Source of the DNA: Apoderus coryli
Taxonomy: Eukaryota > Arthropoda > Insecta > Coleoptera > Attelabidae
DNA length: 64,000 bases
Direction: 5' to 3'
Assembly: GCA_911728435.2 (NCBI GenBank)
Contig: OU452210.1
Location: 3,534,001 to 3,598,000 of the forward strand
Shown one piece after another: positions 13,030-23,863 of the stretch. Every line of letters starts with the position of its first letter. Within the stretch, counting starts at the first letter, position 1. The translations under genes were made by a program, and so were the position numbers. The notes beneath the pieces are model-generated. The model was given only the letters and a program-made list of their open reading frames with translations. It did not search any database and was not told where the DNA came from.

Positions 13030-15278
13030 AACACTCCAAAAGGTGAACATTTTCGTTTTACCCTGTATCTCAGAAACTAGATGAATTCTGTTTGTCGCAT
13101 TAAAAGTTTCCCAAAAAAGTGGCACATGGTCGCGTCTCTATCTTTATTAACAGCTGACATACCCTGCATCCGCAACCAAAATAGGACATATAAACATATT
13201 TCTTGTATTTTTTCAGTTGCCCCTCAGGTAGGAGGAGGTAGTGCCAATTCGATTGAGAAAAAAAAAATACGATTTAAATGGAGATTATTTACTAATTAGA
13301 CCAAATAAAATTTTGATTTCAATTCCGAGACTAAAAATATGGCTTAGAAAAGGTTCAACGAAGATTTGTTAAATTTTTGTGGTTTGTGACAGATCATGAG
13401 ATTCCCCAGCTTCTTTTATCATCAATTTCTATTATTATTATCATAATGTATCAAACATTTCTTAATATTGCATTCTGAAAAAATCGTGTGCCTATGCTCA
13501 TGTTAACTAAACGTTGAGAGGATATCCTACAAGACGACGACCTAATAACACGAAAAACTACCGTTATAATAACAAAAAAGGGACTTGTTCGGAGTCTTAG
13601 CTCCATCAACAGCCTTATAGTCTATCAAGAGCTCTACTTCTGTATATTAATAGCAGAACATTATAATAATGCTAATGCTTATTTTATTTATGGACTATTA
13701 AATTAGCAGAGACGATGTATATGTTTTAAACTTAAACATTATTTTGTTTATTTATATTTTGTTGATAATATGATAATATAAACAAAACTATAACAAATAT
13801 TGACATTGCTTCGACATATTTAAAATACGAGTGTTTTTCTGGCTTCTGTATAAGAAAATTGAGGTTTGTTTAAACAAGCACTAGTTTTGCCTAATATAAT
13901 ATGCCCAAAGCAGTTTTTTTTGTCGAGATTACTTGTGTATTATTAGTAACGTTCATTGACCACAATGCCCATATCATAATCAATATATAAAATATATGAT
14001 ATAAGAGCAGTTCATAAAAATGTACATATATTTTATACTCAGAGTATTGAGTATGTGTAATTCTACTAGAGTACATTTTTAACGATGTATTTGTACCTAT
14101 ACACTAGTACATTTTACCTGTACTCGGAACAGCTCTGCCTAACCTATCAAAAAAAGCTATTCAGAGTCTACGGACCATGTTTCGTCAAGGTAAATAATTG
14201 GTCGGCACAGATATTTATAATTCAAAATGAAAAAACAATATGTAGGTATAAATATTTTCAAGCCGACCCTGCACCAATTTATTGGGCTGAAGCATACATG
14301 TATATATATAGATTTTTTTCTGTTTAATAATAAATACAAATAAAAGGGAACTATTTTTCAGTTCTTAGTGGGTGGTCTATATTTAAGTACCTACAATTTT
14401 AAATACAAATATCTGTATAGAGAAATTCCGAGACATACAAACTATTTTCACGGGAATTTTAAAACTAAACAGATTACCGCATTATATTTTTGCAATCTTT
14501 ATCTGCTGATGGTTTGATTAGTTGACAGTATAGTTTAGAAAAACAAAGTTTAAATACACTTGAGTCATATGGGTTTCACGGGCCGTCGGCCGTCGTAGTA
14601 GTATGGCACATTTCGTCAACACGAATCGTCGGCATCTTCAGAAGTTATCGCGTTCACTTCACTACTGATAAACTAGTATGAGTGCTGTGTTAATTAACTC
14701 TATAAGCCTAACACTGCGAGAACCCACAGTACTAAGTAGGAAACGGAGGTAAAATCAGCGTCTAACAATAACTTGGTGTTATTTGTAGAGAGGACCTTAA
14801 GACAAGGTATTTTAAAATCTCTAATAGGTAGCTAAATGTTATTCTGATAATAATATACTTACAACATGTTGTTGATTTGAAATTGTAATAGTTGTGTTAA
14901 GATGGTCCAAGAGCCACTGAAGCCTGGCTGTTCTTGAAAATGGAACATGTTTTGGCAATAACAAATAGACAACTTTTGCTTCTAGAAATGCTGGTTGTAT
15001 ATCTTCAGAAAAGTTGAAATCGTTGGAAAAACTTGAGTCATCTGAAAAATCCATTTTCTATCTACTACACTCTTGTTACAATAACAATTACAAGAAGAAT
15101 TATTAATAGAACAATCTAAGTATAATATATACATAATTTATGATAAACTGTTATCAGCGTAATTATTATTATGTATCCAAGAGTTCATAATAAAGTTAAT
15201 CAATCAGAAACTAACAGTATACTTACCAGATAACAAGTCAACACCATCAAATTGATTTAAAGAGTCAAAATCCATCAT
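2107..15278 (-). CDS. SZT2: SZT2 homologue, KICSTOR subunit (5' part, continues left of window)
   Basis: SZT2 is the large scaffold of the KICSTOR complex, which recruits GATOR1 to lysosomes and restrains TORC1 when nutrients are low. Twelve coding exons on the minus strand join in frame: 15278-15227, 15041-14863, 11577-11335, 9649-9419, 9357-9201, 8701-8481, 8417-8293, 7828-7705, 5788-5653, 4311-4032, 3965-3803 and 2328-2107 (711 codons, GT/AG throughout). The translation tracks vertebrate SZT2 collinearly: VYLLLPKHVPFSRTARLQWL near the N-terminus, then IYVTI, ILVLTDGIVAMPD, GFTVDSVFYMNGNLEIKLG, FLHDMTC and HDNPLPKHLH, and WASFVLIDNHTYLKLLY in the last exon. The start is the ATGATG at 15278; the first two residues are both Met. 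The final exon ends at a strong donor (GAG|GTACGT), so the gene continues leftward; the vertebrate protein exceeds 3,000 residues. Introns are full of mobile-element debris. Exon 10 and exon 8 use the only acceptor keeping frame. Identity is very likely; terminal exon borders are inferred. Confidence 0.92.
2521..3106. mobile_element. MITE-like element with 28-bp terminal inverted repeats
   Basis: The ends ACGTAGTTATGCATAACTCG (2521) and, on the other strand from 3106, ACGTAGTTATGCATAATTCG are inverted copies and continue into GACCAAGCG, giving 28 bp with one mismatch. The 586-bp interior has no ORF but repeats the subterminal motif 'ACCAAGCGCC/GGCGCTTGGT' near 2540, 2655, 2750, 2907 and 3079. 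I could not define a target-site duplication. It lies in the intron between SZT2 exons 11 and 12. The class is unknown. Confidence 0.65.
4719..5015. repeat. Imperfect tandem duplication of about 145 bp
   Basis: Two adjacent copies share the words AAAATGCSGCTTATT, TTTTTATTAAATGAAAATTA, GTTCAAAAAACTTGCAAATT and AATTCTAAAACTTG in the same order. The first spans about 4719-4860 and the second about 4868-5015. It lies in an SZT2 intron. Copies differ by small indels in the A/T runs. Confidence 0.7.
6094..6614. mobile_element. Possible solo LTR
   Basis: The segment is bounded by TGTAACG at 6094 and CGTCACA at 6614, which are imperfect inverted ends of the TG...CA type used by LTR retrotransposons. 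On the minus strand a TATAAAAA box lies about 10 bases inside the end. Base composition is less AT-rich than the surrounding intron. Flanking tetramers ATAT and TTAT match at three of four positions, so the target-site duplication is unconvincing. The 87-codon plus-strand ORF inside has no recognisable product. Confidence 0.3.
10467..10766 (+). pseudogene. Reverse transcriptase fragment of a non-LTR element
   Basis: Within SZT2 intron 3 the plus strand encodes HYYTDDAKIYYNPITDISDL followed by an ERDL segment and then LNIEKF. This resembles the RT catalytic 'Y/FADDxKIY' motif, here altered to YTDD, followed by the usual 'LN..K' segment. The material normally between them is shortened and the frame does not extend to a full RT domain. 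It is a decayed piece; the match is short. Confidence 0.4.
11656..11729 (-). ncRNA. Type I hammerhead ribozyme (left arm, minus strand)
   Basis: On the minus strand the order is CACACTGCC, an internal loop, CACCA, then the core CTGATGA, stem II GTCG-TGGAT-CGAC, GAAA, a minimal stem III (CGGCCG), the cleavage triplet GTC, then TGGTG and GGTAGTGTG. The last two pair with CACCA and CACACTGCC to close a two-part stem I. All conserved core positions are present. It is the inverted copy of 11834-11907. Confidence 0.82.
11834..11907 (+). ncRNA. Type I hammerhead ribozyme (right arm, plus strand)
   Basis: Outer stem I strand CACACTGCC is at 11834-11842, inner strand CACCA at 11850-11854, core CTGATGA at 11855-11861 and stem II GTCG/CGAC (loop TGGAT) at 11862-11874. 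GAAA is at 11875-11878, short stem III at 11879-11884, and predicted cleavage follows C11886 in GTC. TGGTG (11887-11891) and GGTAGTGTG (11899-11907) close stem I, with one G-U pair. The very short stem III is typical of hammerheads in Penelope-like elements and retrozymes, which often cleave best as dimers. Activity is inferred from structure. Confidence 0.85.
11998..12111. repeat. Dispersed repeat, inverted copy at 33503-33616
   Basis: This stretch, containing ATGGAGTTGTTACTTCTTGT and CCGGCCATCG, is nearly identical to the reverse complement of 33503-33616. At both sites it lies within a few hundred bases of a hammerhead arm, so it is probably another part of the same element. Confidence 0.75.
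12560..12979 (+). mobile_element. 3' end of a decayed non-LTR element with ATT tail
   Basis: The plus strand reads VCYTVSQMYNRIPEESKLLR followed by FSKLLKVKLLEF and a stop, similar to the extreme C-terminus of jockey-like ORF2 proteins ('xxxxNxLPxxxK...FKxxLKxxL'). It ends in a polyadenylation-like ATAAAG and an (ATT)n run, a common LINE 3' tail. The 5' part is missing. Confidence 0.45.
12980..13026. repeat. (AT)n microsatellite
   Basis: This is an uninterrupted AT dinucleotide run directly following the (ATT)n tail of the LINE remnant, and probably grew from that tail. Confidence 0.95.
13330..13700 (+). pseudogene. C-terminal reverse transcriptase remnant of a non-LTR element
   Basis: Near 13351 the plus strand reads KVQRRFVKFLWFVTDHEIPQ, the usual 'xVQRRFxKFL' segment after the RT domain of jockey-like elements. 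Downstream frames are broken but retain TTVIITKKGLVRSLSSINSL-like residues. It lies in an SZT2 intron and is non-functional. Confidence 0.45.
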
Positions 15279-16445
15279 ATACAAACAAAGATATACGTCC
15301 AGTTAATTGAATGATTTTAAACTTGAACTTACGTGCTACCTATTCAAACATACATCAGCTACATACATTTAAACATACTCATATACCCGATACAGAACCA
15401 ATTTACTAAAAACAATTTACAATTTATACAAAACCAACAAATAAATATTTACGTTGTCATATCGAAACATTAAGATATTACATCACAAATTATTGACACA
15501 AAATATTATTAAAATTCTACGGGAGAGGTATCATCTATCAATGTTAAAAAAAATCTTATTTTTTTTTATTCTAACCAAAAAACTGATTCTTCAAAATAAA
15601 CATGAAGTTAGGCATGATGCAAAATCGTTCAAGCATCTGTTTAGTGCCAAACCACAGAATAACAGTGGCCAAACTACATCAAAGGTCGAACGGTATTCAT
15701 TATAAAAAATATAGGAGCTCCATAAGTAGTACTATAAAACAATACTATACTATAAACAAATACAATACCATTGTCCTTTTAAAGACAATGGCATTGCTAA
15801 CAATACTTACTATACCTATTGCCTATTGCTGCTTTAGTAGGTACCACATAACACACAAGTTATGTGGTAGGTACCTACAACTCATTATAATATTATCGTT
15901 ACTTGTTATGTGTAATTCAATATTTTTATAAGTTTATTTAGTTAAGCATTCTGATTGTCTATTACACAACACCTTGTGGAATGTGGATTATCTAGTTATA
16001 CATACCTATTTTGAAATAATAAAAACATATTTTGTGTGATTTATAAATAATAATTATAAATTAAAATGTACATATTCTATATAGTCTAGGTATTTCATTA
16101 ATATTCATATTCAGCATCATATAGGTAGGTAGGGATATTTAATATAAGATAGATTCTAAATAGTTGAAGTTGTACATAATAGTACGTCTTTGAATAGTTC
16201 GTTGAAAATGAGTCTGTCCTATACCCCACCCACCCACCACCGCGACCACACCAGGGTTTTGTAGCTACCTATTTATAAAATATTTCAATAGCTCAAGCTT
16301 CTTACAAAGTCTTTTTACTGTGTAAATTTCGTTGATCTGAGATGTTTTATCTACCTTATAAGGTTGGAATGAGGCCGGTTGTTTTATTGTATCAAAATTT
16401 CAAACTAGACATATCGATATAGGTATGTTTCAAACTTCCCCCAAC
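15279..16445. other. SZT2 upstream region, no gene seen
   Basis: This is the presumed promoter and 5' flank of SZT2. It is AT-rich with several GGTAGGT/ACCTACC words and a hairpin at about 15838-15881 built from GGTACCACATAAC and GTTATGTGGTA. I see no convincing core promoter element and no conserved ORF; the short plus-strand ORFs at 15454-15931 have no recognisable product. Confidence 0.4.
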
Positions 16446-16901
16446 CAGTGAACTACTACGTAACTGGAAGGAAGAAGTAGTCATCACACCAGAAGAAAAT
16501 TGTAAATAGAAAGAGAAGGAACGTGTGTGTTGCCATCTTTGTCTTATTTCTCGATGTAGATGGATTTTATTACGCCTTTTGTTTATTTTTTTTTTAATTA
16601 CACGGCAACTTTTGCGAGAAGCAAGATTAATAGATCTTATGGTTATAGTAATATTATTTTCAATTAAGTTATTATTGTCAGAATACGAAAAGTACAAATA
16701 AAATGGGTATTTTCTTAACAGGATAAGCAACATTTTTTGGTAGCGACTGGTTTTATGAATAAAAATTGTGTAGGAAAATAAATAATAAGAAAAATATGTA
16801 TCAGTGCCATCAGATACAATAACTCTAAAATATATGTGCCTCAAAAATCGTTATTAAAAGCACTATCGAGCCTTTCCAGTTACGTAGTATATAGTGCACT
16901 G
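16446..16901. mobile_element. hAT-like MITE
   Basis: Inverted ends start CAGTG: the left end reads CAGTGAACTACTACGTAACT, and the right end, read inward, is CAGTGCACTATATACTACGT and then AACTGG; a 4-bp indel separates the alignments. The flanking octamers CCCCCAAC and TCCCAAAC match at six of eight positions, as for an aged 8-bp target duplication. CAGTG ends plus an 8-bp duplication indicate the hAT superfamily. The interior is non-coding; the 150-codon minus-strand ORF overlapping it is a chance ORF. Confidence 0.55.
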
Positions 16902-17245
16902 TCCCAAACATATTAGGTTTGTACTCACAAGCCTCTGAAACTCTCTAGATTAGGCGCAGAATCGAGATGTTGTACACACGCGGTGTAAATGATTTGTGCA
17001 GAATCCTGACTGCTGCTGAGGAATATAGACTCTTCTGTTCACGTTATTATCAGCATGCGCACATGAGTTTAAATATCGAATCACGTTATTAACTGAACAC
17101 GTTAATAGGGAATTTTTGAAAACTTTATTTGTCACGTAACTAGTGCTTACGTTATAATGAGCATACGCACATGTTCGAATAACTTGTCACGTTAATAACT
17201 GATAACGGAGCGCATTACTTATCTTATATCACATTATAGTGAGGT

Positions 17246-17636
17246 CAGAGAATGACTTCTCTGCTACGGCACTCTTGGCAAGCCGTACTGCCTGTAGCCG
17301 CAACAGTGCGACAACTAAATGGACGACTTTGATCTCGTTTTACGTCGCACCAGAGAACATCCATCCCATGCCTTTGAGGGTCGTCCAGGATGCGAACCCA
17401 CTATCTTACTCACGTATCCTTTGACACCCCAACAACAGATTCCAGCAGTGCTGGAGTCTCCAATTGTCGTAGGACTATGCGATTGGGTCGGACTTAAGTT
17501 TCTGTCAGGGGTCGCGTGATTGCTGATGTGCAGCAGCATTACCACGTTAAAGTCACGCACAGGGGTATTCCAACGAGGGAGAAAATTCCTGAATTGGAGT
17601 AATTCATACTCGTTAGCGAGTGAATGCTTATGATCA
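17246..17636. repeat. Dispersed repeat, copy A (copy B at 62982-63446)
   Basis: It shares long words with the region near the right edge in the same order: AGAGAATGACTTCTCTGCTA at the start, ACAGATTCCAGCAGTGCTGG in the middle, then GTGCAGCAGCATTACCACGT and GAGTGAATGCT at the end. It is GC-richer than its surroundings. Copy B retains a zinc-finger-like coding end, suggesting both are 3' ends of one LINE family. Confidence 0.75.
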
Positions 17637-18414
17637 CATTAACGTTAGTTTAATAACGTTACTATATATTGTCGATGGTGTCAGGTTTAATTAAGTATTT
17701 CTATTAACATATAACTCGTAATTTAAAAGTAATAGTCTAAACTCCCTTATTTCAATGATAATATTTAAACAACAAAATTAACGACAAAACAATAATATAT
17801 TTTTAGATTTACAACTTTACATAACAATTCTAACTAGAATGAATTCAACTATTCCAATCCTATTATACAAAAATAATCCTTTTTATAATTTCTTAAAAAA
17901 ACCTCTTATTCACACAGCAGTACATATCTCATCGTACATAGACGAGACAGGAAAATCCAATGTATAGATAACGCGCGCAGTAAGAATAGAAATAATATAG
18001 TGGAACAATGATGCTGATATCCCAAATATGTTTATCTATCTTTTAAAATAAAGGCTGTTTCTATAAGTGTCAAATTTGGACCACCCTGTACTTACATGAG
18101 ATAGAGCATAAGAAGAATATAATTTCCCTTAATCCTCGACCCCTGCGTATTATTGAGTTCATCACTAGCATACACGCTGTAGTATAATATATCATCGCGC
18201 TCTTTCCTCAAGAGTAGATTTCTTGTCAAGGTTTACTGTAATAGTTAAGTTGAACACTATCATGACTATCACAACAAATCCTGACGATTCCGACCACCCC
18301 TGTTGGCGAAACATTGAGAAGAATATGCACAAGACGAATGCCTAATAAACTAGAAGCTATAGTTCCTCAATAAACTGCTGCGCAAGTACCACATAATTTA
18401 GTTATTCAAGTTTT

Positions 18415-18448
18415 TTTATTGGTCAATGAATAAAATATTGTTTTTATT
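18415..18448 (-). promoter_or_regulatory. Candidate UGCG polyadenylation signals
   Basis: On the minus strand AATAAA occurs at 18448-18443 and again at 18420-18415, about 190 to 225 nt past the UGCG stop codon. Either would give a short 3' UTR. AATAAA is frequent by chance in DNA this AT-rich. Confidence 0.4.
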
Positions 18449-18639
18449 AGAAAATTTTAATATGTCAAAATCTGAGCTACATCTTTGTAAGTATTTTACA
18501 AAACATAATATGAAACATTAAACCGAACGAATAAATTACATAACGAAACATAAGTCATCATATCTTTATAACAAAAAACACAACTTAATACTAAAATGAA
18601 TTACTGTACATAATGTGCAAAATGAACAAATTTAACTAT

Positions 18640-21600
18640 TTAACATTTGATTCTGGGTTTAATTTCTTGGGCGATACCGCCCCAGGCTAACTTAAAAGTA
18701 CGGTTTCGCCACTTTATTGCTGGATCAATAATTGCTAGCAAAAATAGGTACGGTCCAGAGCATTCTCTGAGCAACCATCCAATAATAAATTCGAATTTAT
18801 TGAATGGAAGCGATCCATTCTAGAAAATAAAACAAAATTATAACAATAAAATAAACATAGTTTCGTATACATATTAAATAGTATTATTAGCCTGTCGCCA
18901 CTTTGCTACTTCAGACACGCTACTGGCCACGAGATCAGAAACAAAAACCATTAGGGATTTCCAAAGCAAGTTGCATTTTACCCTATTTTTTTAAAATTTT
19001 GTTTACTAGGTTAAATGAACCTAAATATTGATTTGAGAGACCAACGTTTAGGATTGTATTGTGCGGTTTAGAATATACCGTTGACTTTTTGACTGCCATA
19101 AAACCTAATTATCCCCTTGGTCATAAAATGTCCTAAATTTACTACCTATTCGAGCAGAACTGGGGACTAATATAAAAAATAACAAATTCTAATGATATTT
19201 ATGTTGTGTTAATGTTAGAATGTGTCGTCATGGCTGGTAGTGGGCCATCTTGTAGTATTACTCTCAGAAGAAAGCATATTTTCTGATCCTAAACAAATAA
19301 AGAATATCAATATTTGCTGAAAGGATATATTTATCAGTGACGTTTCTGCTGGGATGACTGCATGATAGGGAGCAGCAAATTAAAAACAAAGTTGTACAGT
19401 GACCCTTCGAACAAGATCTGTCTCGAAACCTAGTTTTGTTGAAATTAAATAAACTTGTATATGTAGAAAATGAATCATGTAAAATCGAACAATTAAACGT
19501 TTATATCACTATAGAAAATGTTATTAATAAAACGACCATATTTCATACCTGAACGATGCACAGTAAGACCCAATCACACATTAACCACAATAATATGTGA
19601 ACTAAATAGAATACAAGTGCTTCCCAAAAGAACAGAATGCTTACTGCCCAGGAAGCACAAGCACCGATTACCATACATTCCGTTAATGGCTCAAATACTA
19701 TTATTAGCGGCAGCATTGCAACTCGTAATTTAGCCCATCTACAACAAATATAAAATTATATATTATAAAAGGTGATAGCTCAAAAATTAATGTACTGAAT
19801 GCACCGAAGGACGATCTCATCAGAAAATGGATTCGAATGTTTGAGAATACCGGTTCGAGTGTAAAAACTCACAATCAAGGTTTCAGTGCGTCAAAATCCG
19901 TCTCAATCAGTTCGGAAACGCATCAAGGACTTAACATTAAAAATCATCGTTGCACAAGATTTAAATCTTACAGCATACAAAATTCAGCTGGTTCAAGAAC
20001 TGAAAGTTACCCAGAAAAAGTGATCTCTCGTCGAGCCGCCATGAACTGGGATCCTAGAAGCACCGACCTTACACCCCTTGATTATTTCTTATGGGGATAC
20101 CTTAAACAGAAAGAGTAGACAAACAAACAACGAACTCTACTGTAATTGAAGCACAACATCCGCACCGAAATGACCGCCATTTTCAGAGAGATGTGTAGAC
20201 GCGTGGCGGCTAATTTCCGTTTTCGGTTAAAGGAGTGCCAGTAGCGCGATGATCAACATTTGGACAACATAATCTTTGCCACTTAATTTTCCAAAGCTTT
20301 CTCTACAAATTGTTCCAAAAATAAAGAAATTCTAACTTTTACTTTTCATCAAGAGCCGATAGGGGACTTGTTCGGTATGAGTAGATCTCATCTGCGCTGA
20401 CTGGTTGTACTATACAGTGGTCATTGTCGTTTGAATCATCATCTCACGAGATTGGGTATGGTATGAACCACAATAATAGACCCTCGGTGGTGGTCGCAGT
20501 GGAGGGTCCGGTGCAGATCCACTCGTTTTGAACCTACCTACCTCTACCTACAATATGATACCGACCGAAATTAAAAAAAAATGTTATCAATATACAAATT
20601 ACAAGCAGAATCCTACGATGCAATCATGATACATCCAAGTACCTAATTTCGTCATTTATTTATAATTGCTGTAGTATACCTAGTATGATAACATACACAT
20701 GTTGGTATTTTTATATTAAGGTTTATGACTGTTTGTAAAATTTTAGAACACTGACACACTATATCTTCACATAATACAGATAATTGTTATCATTTATTGT
20801 TATTGACACAGGTTATATTTTATAAACAAATATCGCAATGTAAAAATTATCTCACGCCGACACCTTATACGTATTATTACTAATATTGATAATAAATATT
20901 ACTCAAATTCCTACCTGGTGAGTCTTGTTTGAAAGCTACTGACGTCACAGAATCCGGAATTTTGTAACGCTGGTTGACTACAAATTGATGTTTTCCAACC
21001 TCTTTCAATATATGATTTCGCAATAAAGAAGTCTTCAGCTAAATAGCAACCAAATACTTTCAATCCCCCTTGCTCATCTAGGACAGATTTTCTCATTAAA
21101 GTTGACATGCCCGTATGGCAATTTATTCCAACGAAATCAGCTGCTAAATACATTCTTGACTGTGCAGTTCCAAAATATATCTATGGATATTAAAAACTTT
21201 TATTTTATTATTTTTTTGAGATATTCTGGTTATAACAAAATTATTTATTCCATATATTATTACTAACCTTTTCTAAAGTAGCTGCGAAGCCCGATCTGTC
21301 ACAAGTGAAAGGCATCTGATGAACTATACCAGTTTTGTCGGTCATGTGTTTTACCATATCTAATAAAGTGTCTTCCTTCACTAAAACGTAGAAATCATGG
21401 ATTCTAGAGTGTCCTAGTCACTTGGCTCTTAATATTAAATCACATCATACAGGGTGTCCGTAAAGTAACGGAACGGGCGATAATTTTCAAAATGGTAAAT
21501 TTTTAAAAGAAAATCCGAGACACATCAGTTTTATGTTTAGAAATTTTGTAGCCTACGTATTTAATCCGCAAGTCATGTTTATTTCAAATCGCAACCCCTA

Positions 21601-23863
21601 TTTTTTAGGGCACTTTTGAGATGCTGCTATCCTTCTGAGTACAATGATATGCCACATGTGGGGGGTAACATATGAAAATTTTTGAGAAACCTGCATGTTT
21701 TTGCCTCCTTATCCACTTTTGGAAGTGTCGCTTTGTGATTAATGAAATAACGAAAATACATAATTAATTTTGTTTCTGGTTCTTCACCGTTAAACGTTTG
21801 GCAATGGACTAACTATTCCACAAACGAGCGTTGCAGGTTATTTTTATGATCTCGGGAGTGATCAATTGCATCTCGTTTTGAATGCGGTGCCTTAATTCAT
21901 CTAAGTTCTGTGGTGTATTTAGGTAAACACGGTTTTTGAGAGGTCCTCATAGTCCAAGGCTCTAAAGGGTTCAAATCAGGCGATCTGTCTCTATGTGGCT
22001 GAACCATAACAAGGTATAGTCCGATTAATGGTCGAATGGGACAGACGCGCATTTGTTTAGTACAATAACATCAGTTATAGCGAGTAACGTAGGTCAAAAT
22101 ACTACAATTGACTTTGTTAGGAAAACCTGCCAATTCTCAATAGTTTACTTATGTTATCCCCACATGTGGCACATTATTATACTCAGGACGACAGCAGCAA
22201 CTCAAAAGTGCCCTAAAAAATACGGGTTGCAATTTGAAATAAACATGACTTAGAGGCAGATTTCTACGCAAATATGTAGGCTTATGGAAAGGCGTAACAA
22301 GAATATTTTTTAGTTCAAACGTACTTCAAAAAAAACTTATAAGAAATAAATAAATCTGCATTAATAAACACGAAGTTAAAAACGATATCCCAGCAATAGA
22401 GTCTTCCCTTTAAAACTTTGTTCGTTCTCCATGCATGTATGAAAACTACAAACAGTACTTAGGGCTATTAAATCAAAGAAAAGATCGTAATTACAGTTTA
22501 ATTCTCTCAATGACAAAAAGTTTTCGAAAATTTTTAAATAATACGATAACAAAATCTTATAATAACAACAATCTGGACCCAAATCTATTTAATGAGTTTT
22601 TTAGTTAGATACCAGGCATTGTGGCCGATCCGTAAGACACTATTATCTTTGATAGATATTCCACAAGAAGGTCGAATATCGTGTATGTTTCAGGATGTGT
22701 GAGTGACGATGAGACAGATAAAAATGTTCGTAAATTGAAGTACGAGTACAATGCTAAGTGATTTGAAGGTATTGATTTGAAAATTATTCTCTGGATATAC
22801 CACATCTAAAATATATTACTTTTATAATGAACAAATGTCTTTCAACCGTATGTTTTCCAGATTCCTTAAAATTGTGCCACACGAAGTGGTGATGATTGTT
22901 TTTACGATATTGGTATCATATCACAAAAGGTCAAAAAATTCGAAAAAAACAACATTAACAAAACGCAAACAATAAGTCAGTAGAGAGCAGTACTCTTTCA
23001 GTTTGGAAACCTGCTGACCCTGAGTAAAAATAACATTATTTTGTGCAGCAACAATGTTTAGGATTTACCAACCTCTTGGTTAGATTGGTATGGTATTTAA
23101 AATTTCTACATATTATTTCTGCGTAAACCCACTTATCCATAGGTTCAAAAAGCGCCCATTCAACATACCTGGCAAGCAGGATACCATGAAGGTCTATGTC
23201 TATTTATACTACACCCGATACGTATTTGTCATAGTCATATAATCAATAATTCCTTAACTTGACATAACGATATCAAACTATTGTCTAACACTTACTTCGA
23301 ATTCCACTGTCGGAAATTAAAATGAAATCATAACTGGCTGATTCGAAGGCTGTGTTCATATTGTTAATTTTGGGATTAACTCCAACAACCGATCCACCAA
23401 TAAATACACTCGTTGAAACTTTTGGATATTTATCTATTAATTCATTAACAACATCAATAGCTGGATCTCTTTCATCTTCTATACAGAACAAAATTTCATA
23501 CTACAAGAATCAAGACAAAGTGTTAAAACGATTATAGTTCAATACATGCATGTAAACACTTACTAAAGGATACCTCATTGTGAAAAATGTTTCTAGATTC
23601 GAAACTAAATTAGGATCCATCCCCATTAGAGGTTTTAGAATTGATACTCCTGGATAAGGCTCATCATTTGATGTTGGTTGTACTTTGTTATGAAGTCTAT
23701 ATTTTCTAAAAAAAACATCAGAAATGAATAAGTATTCAATATCAATAATGAAAGTCCTGACTTACCCATAAAATATTGCTATTAAATGTAATACCCACAT
23801 ACCACACCAAAAAACAAAAAAAAATATTGCAAAACCATGAAGAGTGTAAATCATTGGCGCCAT
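18640..23863 (-). CDS. UGCG: Ceramide glucosyltransferase (glucosylceramide synthase)
   Basis: This Golgi membrane enzyme transfers glucose from UDP-glucose to ceramide, the first step of glycosphingolipid synthesis (GT21 family). Seven exons join in frame: 23863-23766, 23705-23564, 23500-23296, 21380-21268, 21180-20915, 19738-19549 and 18819-18640, giving 397 aa against 394 in human. Residues 1-32 start with a hydrophobic membrane segment; [17 protein letters not shown] leads into the catalytic domain. The D1 region [10 protein letters not shown] is at 87-96, D2 is D144 in SDSG, D3 is D236 in LAEDFF, and the product-site signature RLTRW is at 272-276. Two further hydrophobic segments fill exons 6 and 7, which ends [13 protein letters not shown]. 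Position 193, His in mammals, is Gln here (GTAQSR). All introns are GT-AG. Introns carry transposase debris. The gene is divergent from DENND6, with about 1.9 kb between start codons. Identity is secure. Confidence 0.96.
19775..20290 (+). pseudogene. Internally deleted mariner/IS630-like transposase
   Basis: In UGCG intron 5 the plus strand keeps an N-terminal helix-turn-helix piece ([20 protein letters not shown]), a linker with [11 protein letters not shown], and then jumps to a C-terminal DDE piece ([18 protein letters not shown]). The middle of the transposase, including most catalytic residues, is missing, and there are frame breaks and stops. This matches a transposase family widespread in insects with an HTH domain and DDE nuclease fold. 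It cannot be active. Confidence 0.65.
21449..22260 (-). mobile_element. Decayed Tc1/mariner-like element with inverted arms
   Basis: The left end carries CAGGGTGTCCGTAAAGTAAC, also found at 42272. The minus strand between about 21980 and 21760 encodes remnants of a DDE transposase C-terminus ([11 protein letters not shown], then LPKYTTEL, then [10 protein letters not shown]). Segments 21562-21671 and 22150-22255 are inverted copies sharing GTTTATTTCAAAT and GCCACATGTGGGG-type words. It sits in UGCG intron 3. No intact transposase remains. Confidence 0.55.

Noticed and set aside
12925..13125. 66-codon ORF through the (AT)n repeat
   Set aside because: Repeated IY residues come from the microsatellite; not coding.
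14575..14650. Hammerhead-like CTGAAGA...GAAA segment on the minus strand
   Set aside because: Stem II does not pair well and no UH cleavage step with a matching stem I is present.
16392..16844. 150-codon minus-strand ORF
   Set aside because: Composition is low-complexity and Ser/Tyr/Ile-rich, there is no recognisable motif, and it overlaps a hAT-like MITE; treated as a chance ORF.
18273..18325. Hammerhead-like CTGACGA...GAAAC segment
   Set aside because: The core and a five-pair stem II can be drawn, but stem I and the cleavage triplet are not convincing.
19518..19733. 71-codon plus-strand ORF
   Set aside because: It is the antisense shadow of UGCG exon 6, which aligns convincingly on the minus strand.
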